DNA of 64,000 bases from Peristeroidobacter soli (GTDB lineage: Bacteria; Pseudomonadota; Gammaproteobacteria; Steroidobacterales; Steroidobacteraceae), in NCBI RefSeq assembly GCF_004138485.1, contig NZ_RYEV01000006.1, positions 620,001 to 684,000 of the forward strand. The letters are read 5' to 3'. Numbering within the stretch: position 1 is the first letter of the stretch; every line of letters starts with the position of its first letter. The notes under the pieces are model-generated. The model was not told the origin of the DNA and ran no database searches. It saw nothing but the letters and a program-made list of their open reading frames with translations. The translations under genes and the position numbers were made by a program. Shown here one piece after another: positions 53,444 to 63,052 of this stretch.

Positions 53444-54067
53444 ATGTCGGCAACGAAGGAACAACCAGTAGCACGCGTGGCGCGGTCCGCCAATCCGGGG
53501 CTGACGCCGCTGATGCTCAATCACGCGGCTTGGGTGACGCACGACGTCGAAGCTACCGCCGAGTTCTATACGCGCGTCATGGGTATGGAACTGGCGAGCA
53601 CCGTGTACGACGACCGCGTGCCGTCCACCGGCGATCCGTTTCCTTACTTTCATATTTTCTTCCGCATGGCCGACGGCTCGACCATCGCCTTCTTCGAGGC
53701 GCCGGGACTGCCGCAGCGTCCGGCCGTGACCCATCCGGCCTACGACATCTTCGATCACTTCGCGATGCAGGCGAAAGATCGCGCCGAAGTGGATCGCTGG
53801 CACGCCTGGCTGGTGAGCAACGACGTCGAGGTGGTCGGTCCCACCGATCACAAGGGGCTCATCTACAGCATCTATTTCTACGATCCCAACGGCATTCGCC
53901 TGGAGATCACCACGCCGCTGGACAAGGACTGGAACTTCCACACCGCGCAAGGTCAGGCCGATCTGAAGGCCTGGTGCGACACCAAGAAAGCGGCTCAGCG
54001 CGGCGGTCTGGATGTAACCGCCGAGCTGGTCGCGTTCATCCGCAAGCAGCGTCAACGTTACAAGTAA
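53444..54067 (+). CDS. VOC (glyoxalase/extradiol dioxygenase fold) protein
   Basis: 207 residues from the ATG preceded by GAGGGGG; an ATG at 53417 has no such site. A beta-alpha-beta-beta-beta module starts L-N-H-A-A-W-V-T-H-D-V-E-A-T-A-E-F-Y-T near residue 25. Likely metal ligands are His in this segment and H-F-A-M-Q-A, with Glu in I-R-L-E-I-T-T. It could be a ring-cleaving dioxygenase, an isomerase or a lyase. It leads the SDR/P450 operon. Confidence 0.82.
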   Translation: MSATKEQPVARVARSANPGLTPLMLNHAAWVTHDVEATAEFYTRVMGMELASTVYDDRVPSTGDPFPYFHIFFRMADGSTIAFFEAPGLPQRPAVTHPAYDIFDHFAMQAKDRAEVDRWHAWLVSNDVEVVGPTDHKGLIYSIYFYDPNGIRLEITTPLDKDWNFHTAQGQADLKAWCDTKKAAQRGGLDVTAELVAFIRKQRQRYK

Positions 54068-54071
54068 CACC

Positions 54072-54836
54072 ATGACCAGGATCGCTCTCATCACGGGTGG
54101 CGCGGGCGGCATCGGGCTGGCAACGGCACGCCGTTTTGCCGAGGCCGGCATGACGGTCGCGCTCGCCGATCTCGATTCGGACGCGTGTGTCGCGGCGGCG
54201 AAGCTGTCAGGTTCGAAACACATCGGTGTGCGCATAGACGTGTCCGACGGGCAGAGCGTGGTGAGTGCATTCGATGAAGTGGAACGGCGACTCGGGCCCA
54301 TCGCCGTGCTCGCTCATTTCGCTGGCGTGCTTGGCCAGCGCCTCGATCAGCCGCGACCGGGCATCGACGAATATGACCTGGAGAGTTGGGAGCACGTGTT
54401 CGCAATCAACGCGCGCGGTGCGTTTCTAGTCATTCGAGAGATGGCGCGCCGGCGCAAGGCGACCCCGGTGCCGCACGGTCGCATCGTCACGATCTCTTCG
54501 GCGGCGGCGCAGCTCGGCGGTTATCAGGCGAACGCTGCTTACATCGCGTCGAAGGGCGCCGTGTTGAGTCTGACTAAAGGCGCGGCGCGCGAGCTGGCTC
54601 AATACGGCATCACCGTCAACGCCATCGCTCCCGGTCCCATCGATACGCCGATGTTGCATGCGGCCCGCGGCCAGTCGGCCGGCGATGAAGGCTTTTCGCG
54701 CCTGAGCATGTTGCCGGTGGGCAGGATCGGACGCCCCGAGGAAGTGGCTGCGGCAGCCGCGTATCTCGTTTCCGAGGAAGCCGCATTCGTCACTGGAGCG
54801 ACGCTCGACGTCAATGGCGGATTGAGGATGCAGTGA
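54072..54836 (+). CDS. Short-chain dehydrogenase/reductase
   Basis: 254 residues. Cofactor motif T-G-G-A-G-G-I-G at 8-15, then an acidic A-D-L-D after strand 2 that favours NAD. Catalytic Ser142/Ser143, Tyr157 and Lys161 (A-A-Y-I-A-S-K). It ends with G-A-T-L-D-V-N-G-G. Four bases after the VOC gene and overlapping the P450 gene by four. Likely oxidises the alcohol made by one of the P450s. Confidence 0.92.
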   Translation: MTRIALITGGAGGIGLATARRFAEAGMTVALADLDSDACVAAAKLSGSKHIGVRIDVSDGQSVVSAFDEVERRLGPIAVLAHFAGVLGQRLDQPRPGIDEYDLESWEHVFAINARGAFLVIREMARRRKATPVPHGRIVTISSAAAQLGGYQANAAYIASKGAVLSLTKGAARELAQYGITVNAIAPGPIDTPMLHAARGQSAGDEGFSRLSMLPVGRIGRPEEVAAAAAYLVSEEAAFVTGATLDVNGGLRMQ

Positions 54837-56020
54837 TGACAGCCCCGGACTTGAACATCGATCCGTTCTCCGACCCGGTGCTGCGCGATCCGTATCCGTT
54901 CTTCGAACAGCTGCGCGAGCTTGCCCCGGTTGTCACGTTGCCGACGTACGGCTGCTACGCGGTGGGGCGATACAAAGAAGCGTTCGAGCTGGTGTCCCAC
55001 CCGGAACGTTTCGTTTCTTCCTATGGCATGGGGATGAGTAATATTCAGGAGCCCGGTGCGTGGCGGACCGCGAGTCCCATCAGCGAGATCGATCCACCCG
55101 TGCATACCCGTGTGCGCAAGGCGCTCGCGAAAATACTGTCGCCCAGTGTGATCCGTCAGTGGCAACACGCGTTCGAGCAGGAGGCCGGGCAAGTCGTCGA
55201 TCGCGCCGTCGAGCTCGGCACGGTGGACGGCATCAAGGACATCTGCGAGCGCTTCGTACTGAGCGTGTTTCCGCGAGTGCTCGGTGTCGACGTTTCGCCG
55301 GAGCTGTTCATCGCGATCGGTGACATGAATTTCAATCAGCTCGGGCCGAACAACGAGCGCACTCAGGCGTCGGTCGCGAACGCGCAGCCGTACCTCGCCA
55401 GGTACGAACAGAGTTTTCAGCGCGCCAGCATGATTCCCGGCGGCTTCGGCCAGCAGATATTCGAGGCTGAGGACGCAGGTGAGCTGCTGCCGGGAACGGC
55501 GACCGCGCACGTGCGCAGTTTCCTGCGCGGCGGAGTCGACACGACGATTTCAGGCATCGGCTTCGCGCTGAATCAATTGGCGCGCAACTCGCTGCAATGG
55601 GATCTGCTGCGCGCTGAGCCCAATCGTTCGCGCAACGCTTTCGATGAGGCGATCCGGCATGAATCGCCGGCGCAGGTGCTGTTCCGAACCACGCTCGAGG
55701 AAACCGAATTGGGCGGCATCCGCCTGCGTGCACGCACCAAAGTTGCGTACTTCGTTGGCGCCGCCAATCGCGATCCACGCAAGTGGCTGGATCCGGATAT
55801 CTACGACATGACGCGCCGAGGCCTGAGCTCGCAACTGGCCTTCGGCGGTGGGCCGCATATGTGCATCGGGCAGCTGATTGCCAAGCTCGAAGCCGACAGC
55901 GTGCTGGGGGCGCTGACACGGAAAGTGGCCCGCATGGAGCCGGCCGGAGAGCCGGAGTATCGCCTGGTGAACACACTGCGCACGCTCGACCGGCTGCCGT
56001 TGCGGCTGCACGCCGCATGA
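54833..56020 (+). CDS. Cytochrome P450 (first)
   Basis: 395 residues, soluble bacterial type. I-helix G-G-V-D-T-T at 233-238, K-helix E272-A-I-R275, and haem ligand Cys344 in F-G-G-G-P-H-M-C-I-G. There is no fused reductase, so it needs ferredoxin and reductase. It is translationally coupled to the SDR and sits 66 bases before a TonB receptor. It is only distantly similar to the second P450 of the window, so the two probably act on different positions or intermediates. Confidence 0.95.
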   Translation: MMTAPDLNIDPFSDPVLRDPYPFFEQLRELAPVVTLPTYGCYAVGRYKEAFELVSHPERFVSSYGMGMSNIQEPGAWRTASPISEIDPPVHTRVRKALAKILSPSVIRQWQHAFEQEAGQVVDRAVELGTVDGIKDICERFVLSVFPRVLGVDVSPELFIAIGDMNFNQLGPNNERTQASVANAQPYLARYEQSFQRASMIPGGFGQQIFEAEDAGELLPGTATAHVRSFLRGGVDTTISGIGFALNQLARNSLQWDLLRAEPNRSRNAFDEAIRHESPAQVLFRTTLEETELGGIRLRARTKVAYFVGAANRDPRKWLDPDIYDMTRRGLSSQLAFGGGPHMCIGQLIAKLEADSVLGALTRKVARMEPAGEPEYRLVNTLRTLDRLPLRLHAA

Positions 56021-56086
56021 GCTGAGGAACCCACCGCAAACATTGCGAGACACGCGCACGAACACAGCACGATCGACGGGGGATGT

Positions 56087-58255
56087 ATGCATAAGATCAG
56101 AATGATGCCGATGATGGGGTTGACCTGCGCCGCATTCGTCACACAGCCTGCGGTGGCACAGTCCACTGAAGCGCGTGCCGACGAAACGGCACCGGTCTCG
56201 GCGCTGCTCGAGGGCGTGGTGGTCACCGCCACGAAAAAGACGCAGGCCGAGGATCTGCAGGAGGTACCGGCGAGCATCTCGGCGTTCGGCGCCGCTCAGC
56301 TCGAAGCCATGCAAGTAAGAAACATCGAGAGCCTGGCCTTCTCGATGCCGAACGTGGCGCTCGATGCGCTCGGTACGGTGAAGGGCGTCGCCAGCTTTTC
56401 GATTCGCGGCCTCGGCGTGAACAGTTCGATTCCCTCCATCGAGCCGGCGGTCGGTACGTTCGTCGATGGCATCTACATGGGCACGAACTATGGCGTGGTC
56501 GTCGACACGTTCGATCTGGAAGCCATCGAAGTGTTGCGCGGTCCGCAGGGCGTGCTGTTCGGTCGCAATGTCACCGGCGGCGCGGTCTCGATCCGCACGC
56601 GGCGGCCCGGCGATGAATTCGCGATCAACGGTCGGCTCGGCTACGAGGATTACGGCAACGTGCTGGCGTCAGGCTCGATCGAGGGTCCGCTCGGCGGCCC
56701 GAAGCTGCTCGCCAAGCTCACCGGTTACTACAACGACGATCCGGGCTATTTCAAGAACCGCTTCACCGGCCGCGACGATGGCGAGACCCGAACCTGGTTC
56801 GTGCGTCCGACGCTGGTGTTCATGCCGACCGATGACATCACCACGACGTTGATCGTCGAGCACTCGGATATGACCGGCGATGGCCCGGTCAATCGGAATC
56901 CACGCTACGCCTCGAAGTTCGAAACGGTCTCGGGCGAGGTCGGCTTCAGCGATCTCACCGCCAGTTCCGTGGTGTCCGAAACGGTGGTGAATGTCGGCTT
57001 CGGCGACGGCAGCATCACCAACATCGCCGGCTATCGCGAGGTGGACAACAAGTCGCTGTTCGATATCGATGGCGTGCCCACCGCGTACGGTACGCTGGGC
57101 AATTCGCTGGAGCAGGACCAGTTCAGCGACGAGCTGCGTTACGCGGGCCGTTTCGGCAGCACCGACCTGGTGACCGGCCTGTACTACTTCGAGCAGGACT
57201 TCTTATATATAGAGCGCACCACGGTTGATCAGTCCGGTCTGGTCGGCGACTACGGCGGCCATCAGGATCAGCAGTCCTTCGGCGTATTCGTCAATGCCGA
57301 TATCGGCTTCGCCGACAAGTACACGCTCGGCCTCGGCGGCCGTTACTCGAGCGACCGCAAGAGTGTCAAAGTCAACACGCGTAACTTCGCCAACAGCCTT
57401 TGCGATTTCGATACGCGTACCTGTAGTGCCTATCCGTTCCAGGACAGCAAGACATTCACCAGCTTCACGCCGCGCGTGATGCTGAAGTACGAGATCAACG
57501 ACGACTCCAATGCGTATGTTTCCTACACCAAGGGCTACCGCAGCGGCGGCTATAACATCCGTAGCCAGACCGCGGCGCCGCCGGGGCCGTTCGACGACGA
57601 GAAGTCGGACGCGTACGAAGTGGGTTTCAAATCCGCGCTGCTCGACCGCAGGCTGCTGTTGAACATTGGCGTGTTCTATCAGGAAATCGGCAACCTGCAG
57701 CGCGAGACCAGCTACTCGCTGCCAACGGGGCAGGTGACCATCATCGGTAACGCAGCCGATGCGCGTATCCAGGGTATCGAAGCCGAGGTCACCTATTCCG
57801 CGGGCGGCGGGTTGGTGCTGAAGGGTTCGGTCGGCAAGACCGACGCCGACTACGTCACCGTCTTCGCCGATTTGAATCGCGACGGTGTCGTCGATCGCAA
57901 CGACAAGGCATTGAAGCTGCCGCGCCAAGCGCCGCTCACTTACAGCATCGGCGCCTATTTCGATCGGGAGTTGAATGCCGGCAGCCTCGGTCTGCAGCTC
58001 TCGCTCGATCACCGCGATGCGTCCTTCTTCAACGATGCCAACACTGGACCGTTGCCCGCGGTCGACAACCTGTATGCGAGCGTGTCGTTCGCGCCGGCGC
58101 GCATGGAGTCGGTGAAGTTCACGGTGTATGGCAAGAACCTGTTGGACGAGTTCAATACTGGCAACAACAGTCCGCTCGCGTTCCCGAGCGGCGGCAACGT
58201 CAATTTCCCGGTGAAGGGGCGCGTGGTCGGTGGCGATGTCACAGTCAGGTTCTAG
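56087..58255 (+). CDS. TonB-dependent outer-membrane receptor
   Basis: 722 residues with a signal peptide (about 1-24, ending A-V-A-Q). TonB-box-like V-V-V-T-A-T-K is at about 44-50, the plug at about 57-170 (F-S-I-R-G-L-G-V-N, V-D-G-I-Y-M-G, L-R-G-P-Q-G-V-L-F-G-R-N), and a barrel ends D-V-T-V-R-F. This shorter receptor type is common in P450-rich sphingomonad-like clusters for hydrophobic ring compounds. It lies within the operon between the first P450 and the MFS carrier. Confidence 0.93.
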   Translation: MHKIRMMPMMGLTCAAFVTQPAVAQSTEARADETAPVSALLEGVVVTATKKTQAEDLQEVPASISAFGAAQLEAMQVRNIESLAFSMPNVALDALGTVKGVASFSIRGLGVNSSIPSIEPAVGTFVDGIYMGTNYGVVVDTFDLEAIEVLRGPQGVLFGRNVTGGAVSIRTRRPGDEFAINGRLGYEDYGNVLASGSIEGPLGGPKLLAKLTGYYNDDPGYFKNRFTGRDDGETRTWFVRPTLVFMPTDDITTTLIVEHSDMTGDGPVNRNPRYASKFETVSGEVGFSDLTASSVVSETVVNVGFGDGSITNIAGYREVDNKSLFDIDGVPTAYGTLGNSLEQDQFSDELRYAGRFGSTDLVTGLYYFEQDFLYIERTTVDQSGLVGDYGGHQDQQSFGVFVNADIGFADKYTLGLGGRYSSDRKSVKVNTRNFANSLCDFDTRTCSAYPFQDSKTFTSFTPRVMLKYEINDDSNAYVSYTKGYRSGGYNIRSQTAAPPGPFDDEKSDAYEVGFKSALLDRRLLLNIGVFYQEIGNLQRETSYSLPTGQVTIIGNAADARIQGIEAEVTYSAGGGLVLKGSVGKTDADYVTVFADLNRDGVVDRNDKALKLPRQAPLTYSIGAYFDRELNAGSLGLQLSLDHRDASFFNDANTGPLPAVDNLYASVSFAPARMESVKFTVYGKNLLDEFNTGNNSPLAFPSGGNVNFPVKGRVVGGDVTVRF

Positions 58256-59600
58256 TGTGGGCACTTGCGAGCTCGGGCGGCCGCTGCCGACAGCGTCGCC
58301 CGAGGCCCACACGCCGCACGCGACAGTCGCGGCGGAGCAGGCCGAGCTCATCGGCGGCTGGCGCCTGCTACTCGCATGTGTCGCCGGCGTGGCCTTCGGG
58401 TCGATCGGGTTCGCGACGTATTCCATCGGAGCCTTCGTCAAGCCGTTGGAAGCCGAGTTTGGCTGGAGCCGTGCGGACGTGCAGGGAGCCATTCTGTTCA
58501 GCATGGGACTCGGCGGCATCGCGGCACCGCTCGCGGGCATGCTCATCGATCGCTTCGGTGCGCGGCTCATCGCGCTCACCGGATTGATCGGCGCGGGCAT
58601 CGGTTTTCTCAGCGCGGCGTGGGCCACGTCGTCGATCTGGACGTTCTATCTCGCTTACGCATTGGTGGCTTGTTTGGGCGCGGGCAGCGGTCCGGTGTCG
58701 TGGACACGCGCGATCGCCGGTCAGTTTCAGAAGTCGCGCGGACTCGCGCTCGGATTGGCGTTGTCAGGCACGGGCGTTTCCGCCATCTTCGTGCCGCCTT
58801 ACGTAGTCTCGCTCATCGAGAGCTTTGGCTGGCGCATCGGGTTCGTCGGCCTGTCGCTGCTGCCGGTGGCGATTGCATTGCCGATCGCCTATCTCTTTTT
58901 CCGTCCGCGCGATACCGCGATGCCAAAGCCAGGTAGCGGCGTGCAGGCCACGCAGCAGCCGGGCCTCACGGCACTCGAAGCACTACGTTCATATCGCTTC
59001 TGGGTGTTGATGTTGTCGATCATCGCCATGTACCTGGGGATCACCGGCATCATTCCCAATCTCATTCCGGCACTCACGGATCGCGGCTATTCGCCATCGG
59101 CGGCGGCTGCCGTGCAGAGCGTATTCGGTCTCGCCGTGATCTTCGGCCGGCTGCTGGTCGGTTGGCTCATCGACCGCTATTGGGCGCCCGCTGTCGCGGC
59201 GGCCGTGCTGACGCCGCCGGTGGTCGCCTGCATCATCTTCCTCAATGACGTTCCGTACGCGGCTTATCTGTTCGCCGCATTGCTGGCCGGGATGGCGGCC
59301 GGGGCCGAGCTCGATCTGCTGGCATTCTTCACTGCGCGTTACTTCGGATTGCGTAGTTACGCTCGCACTTACAGTCTTCTGTACGCCGGTGTCGCCGTCG
59401 CGGCGGGCATAGGTCCCGCGGCGTTCGCCTACGTTTATGAAATGACCGGGAGCTACAACGCCAGTTTCACGCTCGCCGCGATTCTTTTCGCCATCGGTGG
59501 GCCGTGCGTGCTGACGCTCGGTCGCTATCCCTCGTTCACGCAGGCGCAGTCGGCCGGAGCCGCGCCTGCCGAGATCACTGCCGGCAGGGGGAAGCGTTGA
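58236..59600 (+). CDS. MFS transporter, oxalate/formate antiporter-like
   Basis: 454 residues from ATG 58236; GTG 58230 is possible. About 12 helices. A-Y-S-I-type start region F-A-T-Y-S-I-G-A-F-V-K-P-L-E-A-E-F-G-W-S-R-A-D-V near 60-85 and G-M-L-I-D-R-F-G-A-R in the first loop are typical of OFA/monocarboxylate-type carriers. It overlaps the receptor gene by 20 bases, so uptake across both membranes is encoded together. Confidence 0.88.
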   Translation: MSQSGSSVGTCELGRPLPTASPEAHTPHATVAAEQAELIGGWRLLLACVAGVAFGSIGFATYSIGAFVKPLEAEFGWSRADVQGAILFSMGLGGIAAPLAGMLIDRFGARLIALTGLIGAGIGFLSAAWATSSIWTFYLAYALVACLGAGSGPVSWTRAIAGQFQKSRGLALGLALSGTGVSAIFVPPYVVSLIESFGWRIGFVGLSLLPVAIALPIAYLFFRPRDTAMPKPGSGVQATQQPGLTALEALRSYRFWVLMLSIIAMYLGITGIIPNLIPALTDRGYSPSAAAAVQSVFGLAVIFGRLLVGWLIDRYWAPAVAAAVLTPPVVACIIFLNDVPYAAYLFAALLAGMAAGAELDLLAFFTARYFGLRSYARTYSLLYAGVAVAAGIGPAAFAYVYEMTGSYNASFTLAAILFAIGGPCVLTLGRYPSFTQAQSAGAAPAEITAGRGKR

Positions 59601-60332
59601 ATGGACAATGGGCTTTGGGCGAGCTGGTACGACATCGATCCGGCCGACGAGACGGAGTGGCTCGCGTGGCTGCACGACGTCTATCTGCCGAAACTGTTGC
59701 AGCGGCCGGGCATCGCCTGGGCAGCCCACTATCGCAACACCGGGGGCGGCGAATCGATGCGTGAGTTGCATCGAGTAGCCGCACGTCCCGACGAAGCGGT
59801 GCCCGAGGGTTGCGCGTTCCTGTTACTGGTCGGCGCACCTTCGCCGCACACATTCTTCAATCCACATGTGCTGGATATGCAGGAGACGGCCGAGGATGGG
59901 CAGCGGCTGGCGAAGCGCCGAGGTTTGCGCCACGAGTTCTATGTCGAGGAAACGCGCGTGGACGGTTGCGCCATCGAGCACAGATTCCCCGGTTCCACCA
60001 GTGCGCCGGCGATCCAGTTCGGCGCCTATCGCATGCGGACCGTCGAGGCGGAGCTGGAGTTGAGCCGCTGGTACTCGCAACAGCGCTTGCCGCTGATGAG
60101 CCGGATGAAGAGTTGCGTGCGCACGCGCAAGCTGGTCAGCGTCGCCGGCTGGGCCAAGCATGGTGTGTTGTATGAATTCTCCTCGTTGGCCGACCGGCTC
60201 GCCGATCACGAGCAGCCGCATGAATCGAAGACGCTCGACCCGCAGGCGTGGACTGGAAAGATCACGTCCAACGCGGTGTATCCGCCGGGCTCGCCCTTCG
60301 TCGGCGAGCGCATCTGGCCGCCGGTGCGTTGA
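59601..60332 (+). CDS. Unknown protein, probably two fused dimeric alpha/beta-barrel domains
   Basis: 243 residues starting on the base after the MFS stop codon. I do not recognise the family. The N-terminal half (W-L-A-W-L-H-D-V-Y-L-P-K-L-L-Q-R-P-G-I) and the C-terminal half (S-R-W-Y-S-Q-Q-R-L-P-L-M-S-R-M) each look like the helix of an EthD/NIPSNAP-type ferredoxin fold, so the chain may be a covalent pseudo-dimer. Three more small proteins of this fold follow within 4 kb. No cysteine pair or cofactor motif is seen. A role near the P450 is inferred from position only. Confidence 0.6.
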   Translation: MDNGLWASWYDIDPADETEWLAWLHDVYLPKLLQRPGIAWAAHYRNTGGGESMRELHRVAARPDEAVPEGCAFLLLVGAPSPHTFFNPHVLDMQETAEDGQRLAKRRGLRHEFYVEETRVDGCAIEHRFPGSTSAPAIQFGAYRMRTVEAELELSRWYSQQRLPLMSRMKSCVRTRKLVSVAGWAKHGVLYEFSSLADRLADHEQPHESKTLDPQAWTGKITSNAVYPPGSPFVGERIWPPVR

Positions 60333-60375
60333 GCGCGATGCGGGTAACGACTCACGACGATAGGGGGCATCACTC

Positions 60376-61599
60376 ATGAGCACAGATTTCTCCGCGGAGT
60401 TGTCGACGAAATTTCCGCCCAAACGCAATTCGGCGCGGCCGTTCGATCCGCCGGATCAACTGTTGGCATTGCTCTCGCAACCGCTGGTACGCATCCGGCA
60501 ATGGGATGGCGTCAATGCATGGCTGATCGCGCGCTACGAGGATGTGCGATCCGTCCTCAACAGTGCGAACTTCAGCGCCGATCCGCGCAAGCCCGGATAT
60601 CCCGAGAAGAGCGCGGCATACGGTGCGACCGTCGGCCAGGATCACAACCTCCGGACCATGGACGAGCCCGAGCATGGCGTGCAGAAACGCATGCTGCTGC
60701 AGGACTTCTCGGTGAAGCGTGTGAATGAGCTGCGCCCCGCGATCCAGGCGAAGGTGGACCAGTTGCTCGATGACATGATTGCCAAAGGTCCGCCGGCCGA
60801 GTTCGTGCATGATTTCGCATTGGCGATTCCGACCATGGTGATCTGCGAACTGCTTGGCGTGCCATACGTCGACCGCGACTACTTCGCCGAGCAGACGGCG
60901 ATCTGTCTGTCCTCCGATCATCCGGCCGAGGAGGGCGCCGCCGCCGGACGCAATCTGTCCGAGTACATCGACCGTCTGCTCGACGTAAAGGAAGCTGCGC
61001 CGGAAAACGATTTGCTGAGCCGGCTCGTGGTCGAGCAGCTGCGCACCGGCGCGCTGTCTCGCAAAGACGTGGTCGGACTCGCTCGTCTGATTCTCATCGC
61101 CGGTCATGAGACGACCGCCAACACCATCGCGCTGAGCACGCTGGCATTGCTGATCAACCCGGATCAAGCGCAGATCCTGCGCGCGGGTACGGACGCGGCG
61201 ACGCTGTCGAATGCGATCGACGAGCTGCTTCGTTATCTTTCCGTCACCCATACGGGCCGCCGTCGCGTGGCGATCGCCGATGTCCAGATCAATGGACAGC
61301 TGATCCGCGCCGGCGAAGGCGTGATCATCCTGACCAACATCGCGGATCGCGACGAGCGCATCTTCGATGGAGCCGCGAAGCTCGACCTGAAGCGCAAGAA
61401 CGCGCGCAATCTGATGACGTTCGGCACCGGGTCGCATCGTTGCCTGGGCGCCTTCCTGTCCAAGGTGGAACTGGAGATCGCGCACTCGACCCTGTGGCGG
61501 CGCTTGCCCGGGTTTCGACTCGCCTGTCCGTTCGAGCAGATCGAGTTCATCGAGAGCGGGCAAGTGCTGGGCGTGCGGCGCCTGCCGGTGGCGTGGTGA
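60376..61599 (+). CDS. Cytochrome P450 (second)
   Basis: 407 residues. I-helix A-G-H-E-T-T at 242-247, K-helix E283-L-L-R286, haem ligand Cys356 in F-G-T-G-S-H-R-C-L-G. The general pattern is that of CYP105/CYP107-like soluble enzymes that use [2Fe-2S] or [3Fe-4S] ferredoxins. Its stop overlaps the EthD-like gene start (GTGA) and a ferredoxin gene follows, so P450, small barrel protein and ferredoxin are made together. Confidence 0.95.
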   Translation: MSTDFSAELSTKFPPKRNSARPFDPPDQLLALLSQPLVRIRQWDGVNAWLIARYEDVRSVLNSANFSADPRKPGYPEKSAAYGATVGQDHNLRTMDEPEHGVQKRMLLQDFSVKRVNELRPAIQAKVDQLLDDMIAKGPPAEFVHDFALAIPTMVICELLGVPYVDRDYFAEQTAICLSSDHPAEEGAAAGRNLSEYIDRLLDVKEAAPENDLLSRLVVEQLRTGALSRKDVVGLARLILIAGHETTANTIALSTLALLINPDQAQILRAGTDAATLSNAIDELLRYLSVTHTGRRRVAIADVQINGQLIRAGEGVIILTNIADRDERIFDGAAKLDLKRKNARNLMTFGTGSHRCLGAFLSKVELEIAHSTLWRRLPGFRLACPFEQIEFIESGQVLGVRRLPVAW

Positions 61600-61946
61600 C
61601 GCACTGGACCTACATCGTCCTGTGCTCGGCGCTGCCGGGCCGGGACGACGCGTTGAATGAGTGGTACTCGGATCGACATGTGCCCGACGTACTGCGCATT
61701 CCCGGTGTCCTTGCGGCTCAACGGTTCCGGCTGGCGCCTGTGCAGCGAACCGATCCGCCGCACGCATACAACTATCTTGCGATCTATGAGATCGACCCCG
61801 AGAAGGCGGCCGGCGTGATGGCCAGGTTACGACGCGATACAGGAACGCCGGCGTTGCCTGTCAGCGATGCGGTCGCCCCGGAATATTTGCAATTGATGTT
61901 TGAGCCGCTGACGCCGCGACGCGTGCGCCCGTCGGCACAGGGTTAG
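61596..61946 (+). CDS. EthD-like dimeric alpha/beta-barrel protein (first)
   Basis: 116 residues from a GTG overlapping the P450 stop. It reads Y-I-V-L-C-S-A near the start, N-E-W-Y-S-D-R-H-V-P-D-V-L near 27-39 and A-A-Q-R-F-R-L-A-P, the layout of EthD/DUF4286-like barrels. Known EthD is required for P450-dependent ether degradation in Rhodococcus, and there too the gene lies beside P450 and ferredoxin. A close paralogue is at 63053. The function is inferred from fold and position. Confidence 0.72.
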   Translation: MTHWTYIVLCSALPGRDDALNEWYSDRHVPDVLRIPGVLAAQRFRLAPVQRTDPPHAYNYLAIYEIDPEKAAGVMARLRRDTGTPALPVSDAVAPEYLQLMFEPLTPRRVRPSAQG

Positions 61947-61953
61947 CACTGTC

Positions 61954-62274
61954 ATGCCGAAGGTTGTGTTCTTGCGGTCCGGAAAGCCGAACGCCGAAGT
62001 CGAGGTGCCGGTGGGCGCGAGCCTGATGCGTGGCGCGGTCGAGAATCAGATCTACGAAATTCTCGCCGAGTGCGGCGGCAATATGGCCTGCGCGACCTGC
62101 CATGTGTATGTGAACGAGGAAGATCTGCCTCGGCTCACGGCGCCGACGCCGGGCGAAATCGACATGCTCGAATACGCCCGTGCACCGAAGCGGCCGAACA
62201 GCCGGCTGAGCTGTCAGATCGTCGTGACCGAAGCGCTCGATGGCTTGACCGCGACGATTCCGGAGGAGGAGTGA
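61954..62274 (+). CDS. [2Fe-2S] ferredoxin (first, putidaredoxin type)
   Basis: 106 residues with cluster ligands Cys40, Cys46, Cys49 and Cys87 in the pattern C-x5-C-x2-C ... C (C-G-G-N-M-A-C-A-T-C; R-L-S-C-Q-I). This is the adrenodoxin/putidaredoxin class. It should carry electrons from the reductase at 42-43 kb to one or both P450s. Seven bases follow before the SDR gene. Confidence 0.94.
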   Translation: MPKVVFLRSGKPNAEVEVPVGASLMRGAVENQIYEILAECGGNMACATCHVYVNEEDLPRLTAPTPGEIDMLEYARAPKRPNSRLSCQIVVTEALDGLTATIPEEE

Positions 62275-62280
62275 AAATCC

Positions 62281-63021
62281 ATGCTCGACTTGACGGGCAA
62301 AGTTGCTTTGATTACCGGGGCAGCGCGAGGACAGGGTGCCGCGGAAGCCGAACTGTTCGCTCGTCACGGCGCACGCGTAGTGCTAGCGGATATTCTCGAT
62401 GCCGAAGGGCAGACACGCGCCGCGGAGATTGCTGGGGCGGAGTACCTGCATCTCGATGTTTCCAGTGAGCAGCAGTGGCAGGCCGCCGTGCAGCGGACGC
62501 TGAGTCGATTCGGCCGACTCGACATTTTGGTGAACAACGCCGCGGCTCTCGGCGTCGGCTCCATCGAGGAGACTTCGCTGCAGGACTTCATGCGCATGCA
62601 ATCCATCAACCTGGCCGGCGTCTTCCTCGGCATGAAGACGGCAGTGTCGGCGTTGAAAGCGAATGGCGGCGCCATCGTGAATGTTTCTTCCATTGCCGGC
62701 ATCCGTGGACGGGCGAACCTGGCGGCGTACGGCGCGAGTAAATGGGGCGTGCGTGGACTGACCCAATCCGCCGCTCTGGAGTTCGGGCGCTACGGCGTAC
62801 GTGTGAATCTGATCGTGCCCGGCCTGATCGATACCGACATGACTCGCGGTCGCTACGGCCTGGAGAAGGTGCGCGACCGAGGTTTAACGCTCCCTGTGGG
62901 CCGGCACGGCGAGTCGCTCGATGTGGCCCGGCTGGCGTTGTTTCTGGTGGCTGCCGAGAGCGGCTTCTGCACGGGCGCGGAATTCGTGTGCGATGGCGGT
63001 GAGACAGTGGGGTGGCTCTGA
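62281..63021 (+). CDS. Short-chain dehydrogenase/reductase (second)
   Basis: 246 residues. T-G-A-A-R-G-Q-G at 12-19, acidic L-A-D-I after strand 2 (NAD preference), N-N-A-A-A-L near 85-90, Ser136/Ser137 and catalytic Tyr150 and Lys154 (A-A-Y-G-A-S-K). It lies between the two EthD-like/ferredoxin pairs and probably oxidises a hydroxyl made by the second P450. Confidence 0.92.
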   Translation: MLDLTGKVALITGAARGQGAAEAELFARHGARVVLADILDAEGQTRAAEIAGAEYLHLDVSSEQQWQAAVQRTLSRFGRLDILVNNAAALGVGSIEETSLQDFMRMQSINLAGVFLGMKTAVSALKANGGAIVNVSSIAGIRGRANLAAYGASKWGVRGLTQSAALEFGRYGVRVNLIVPGLIDTDMTRGRYGLEKVRDRGLTLPVGRHGESLDVARLALFLVAAESGFCTGAEFVCDGGETVGWL

Positions 63022-63052
63022 AGGGCCACGGTGCGAATGACGGAGGTGTGAG

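Noticed and set aside
57203-58627. 474-residue open frame on the minus strand
   Set aside because: Opposite the TonB receptor and MFS genes and crosses their border. No recognisable features.
60370-61767. 465-residue open frame on the minus strand
   Set aside because: Shadow of the second P450. The real frame has the haem cysteine loop and both helix motifs.
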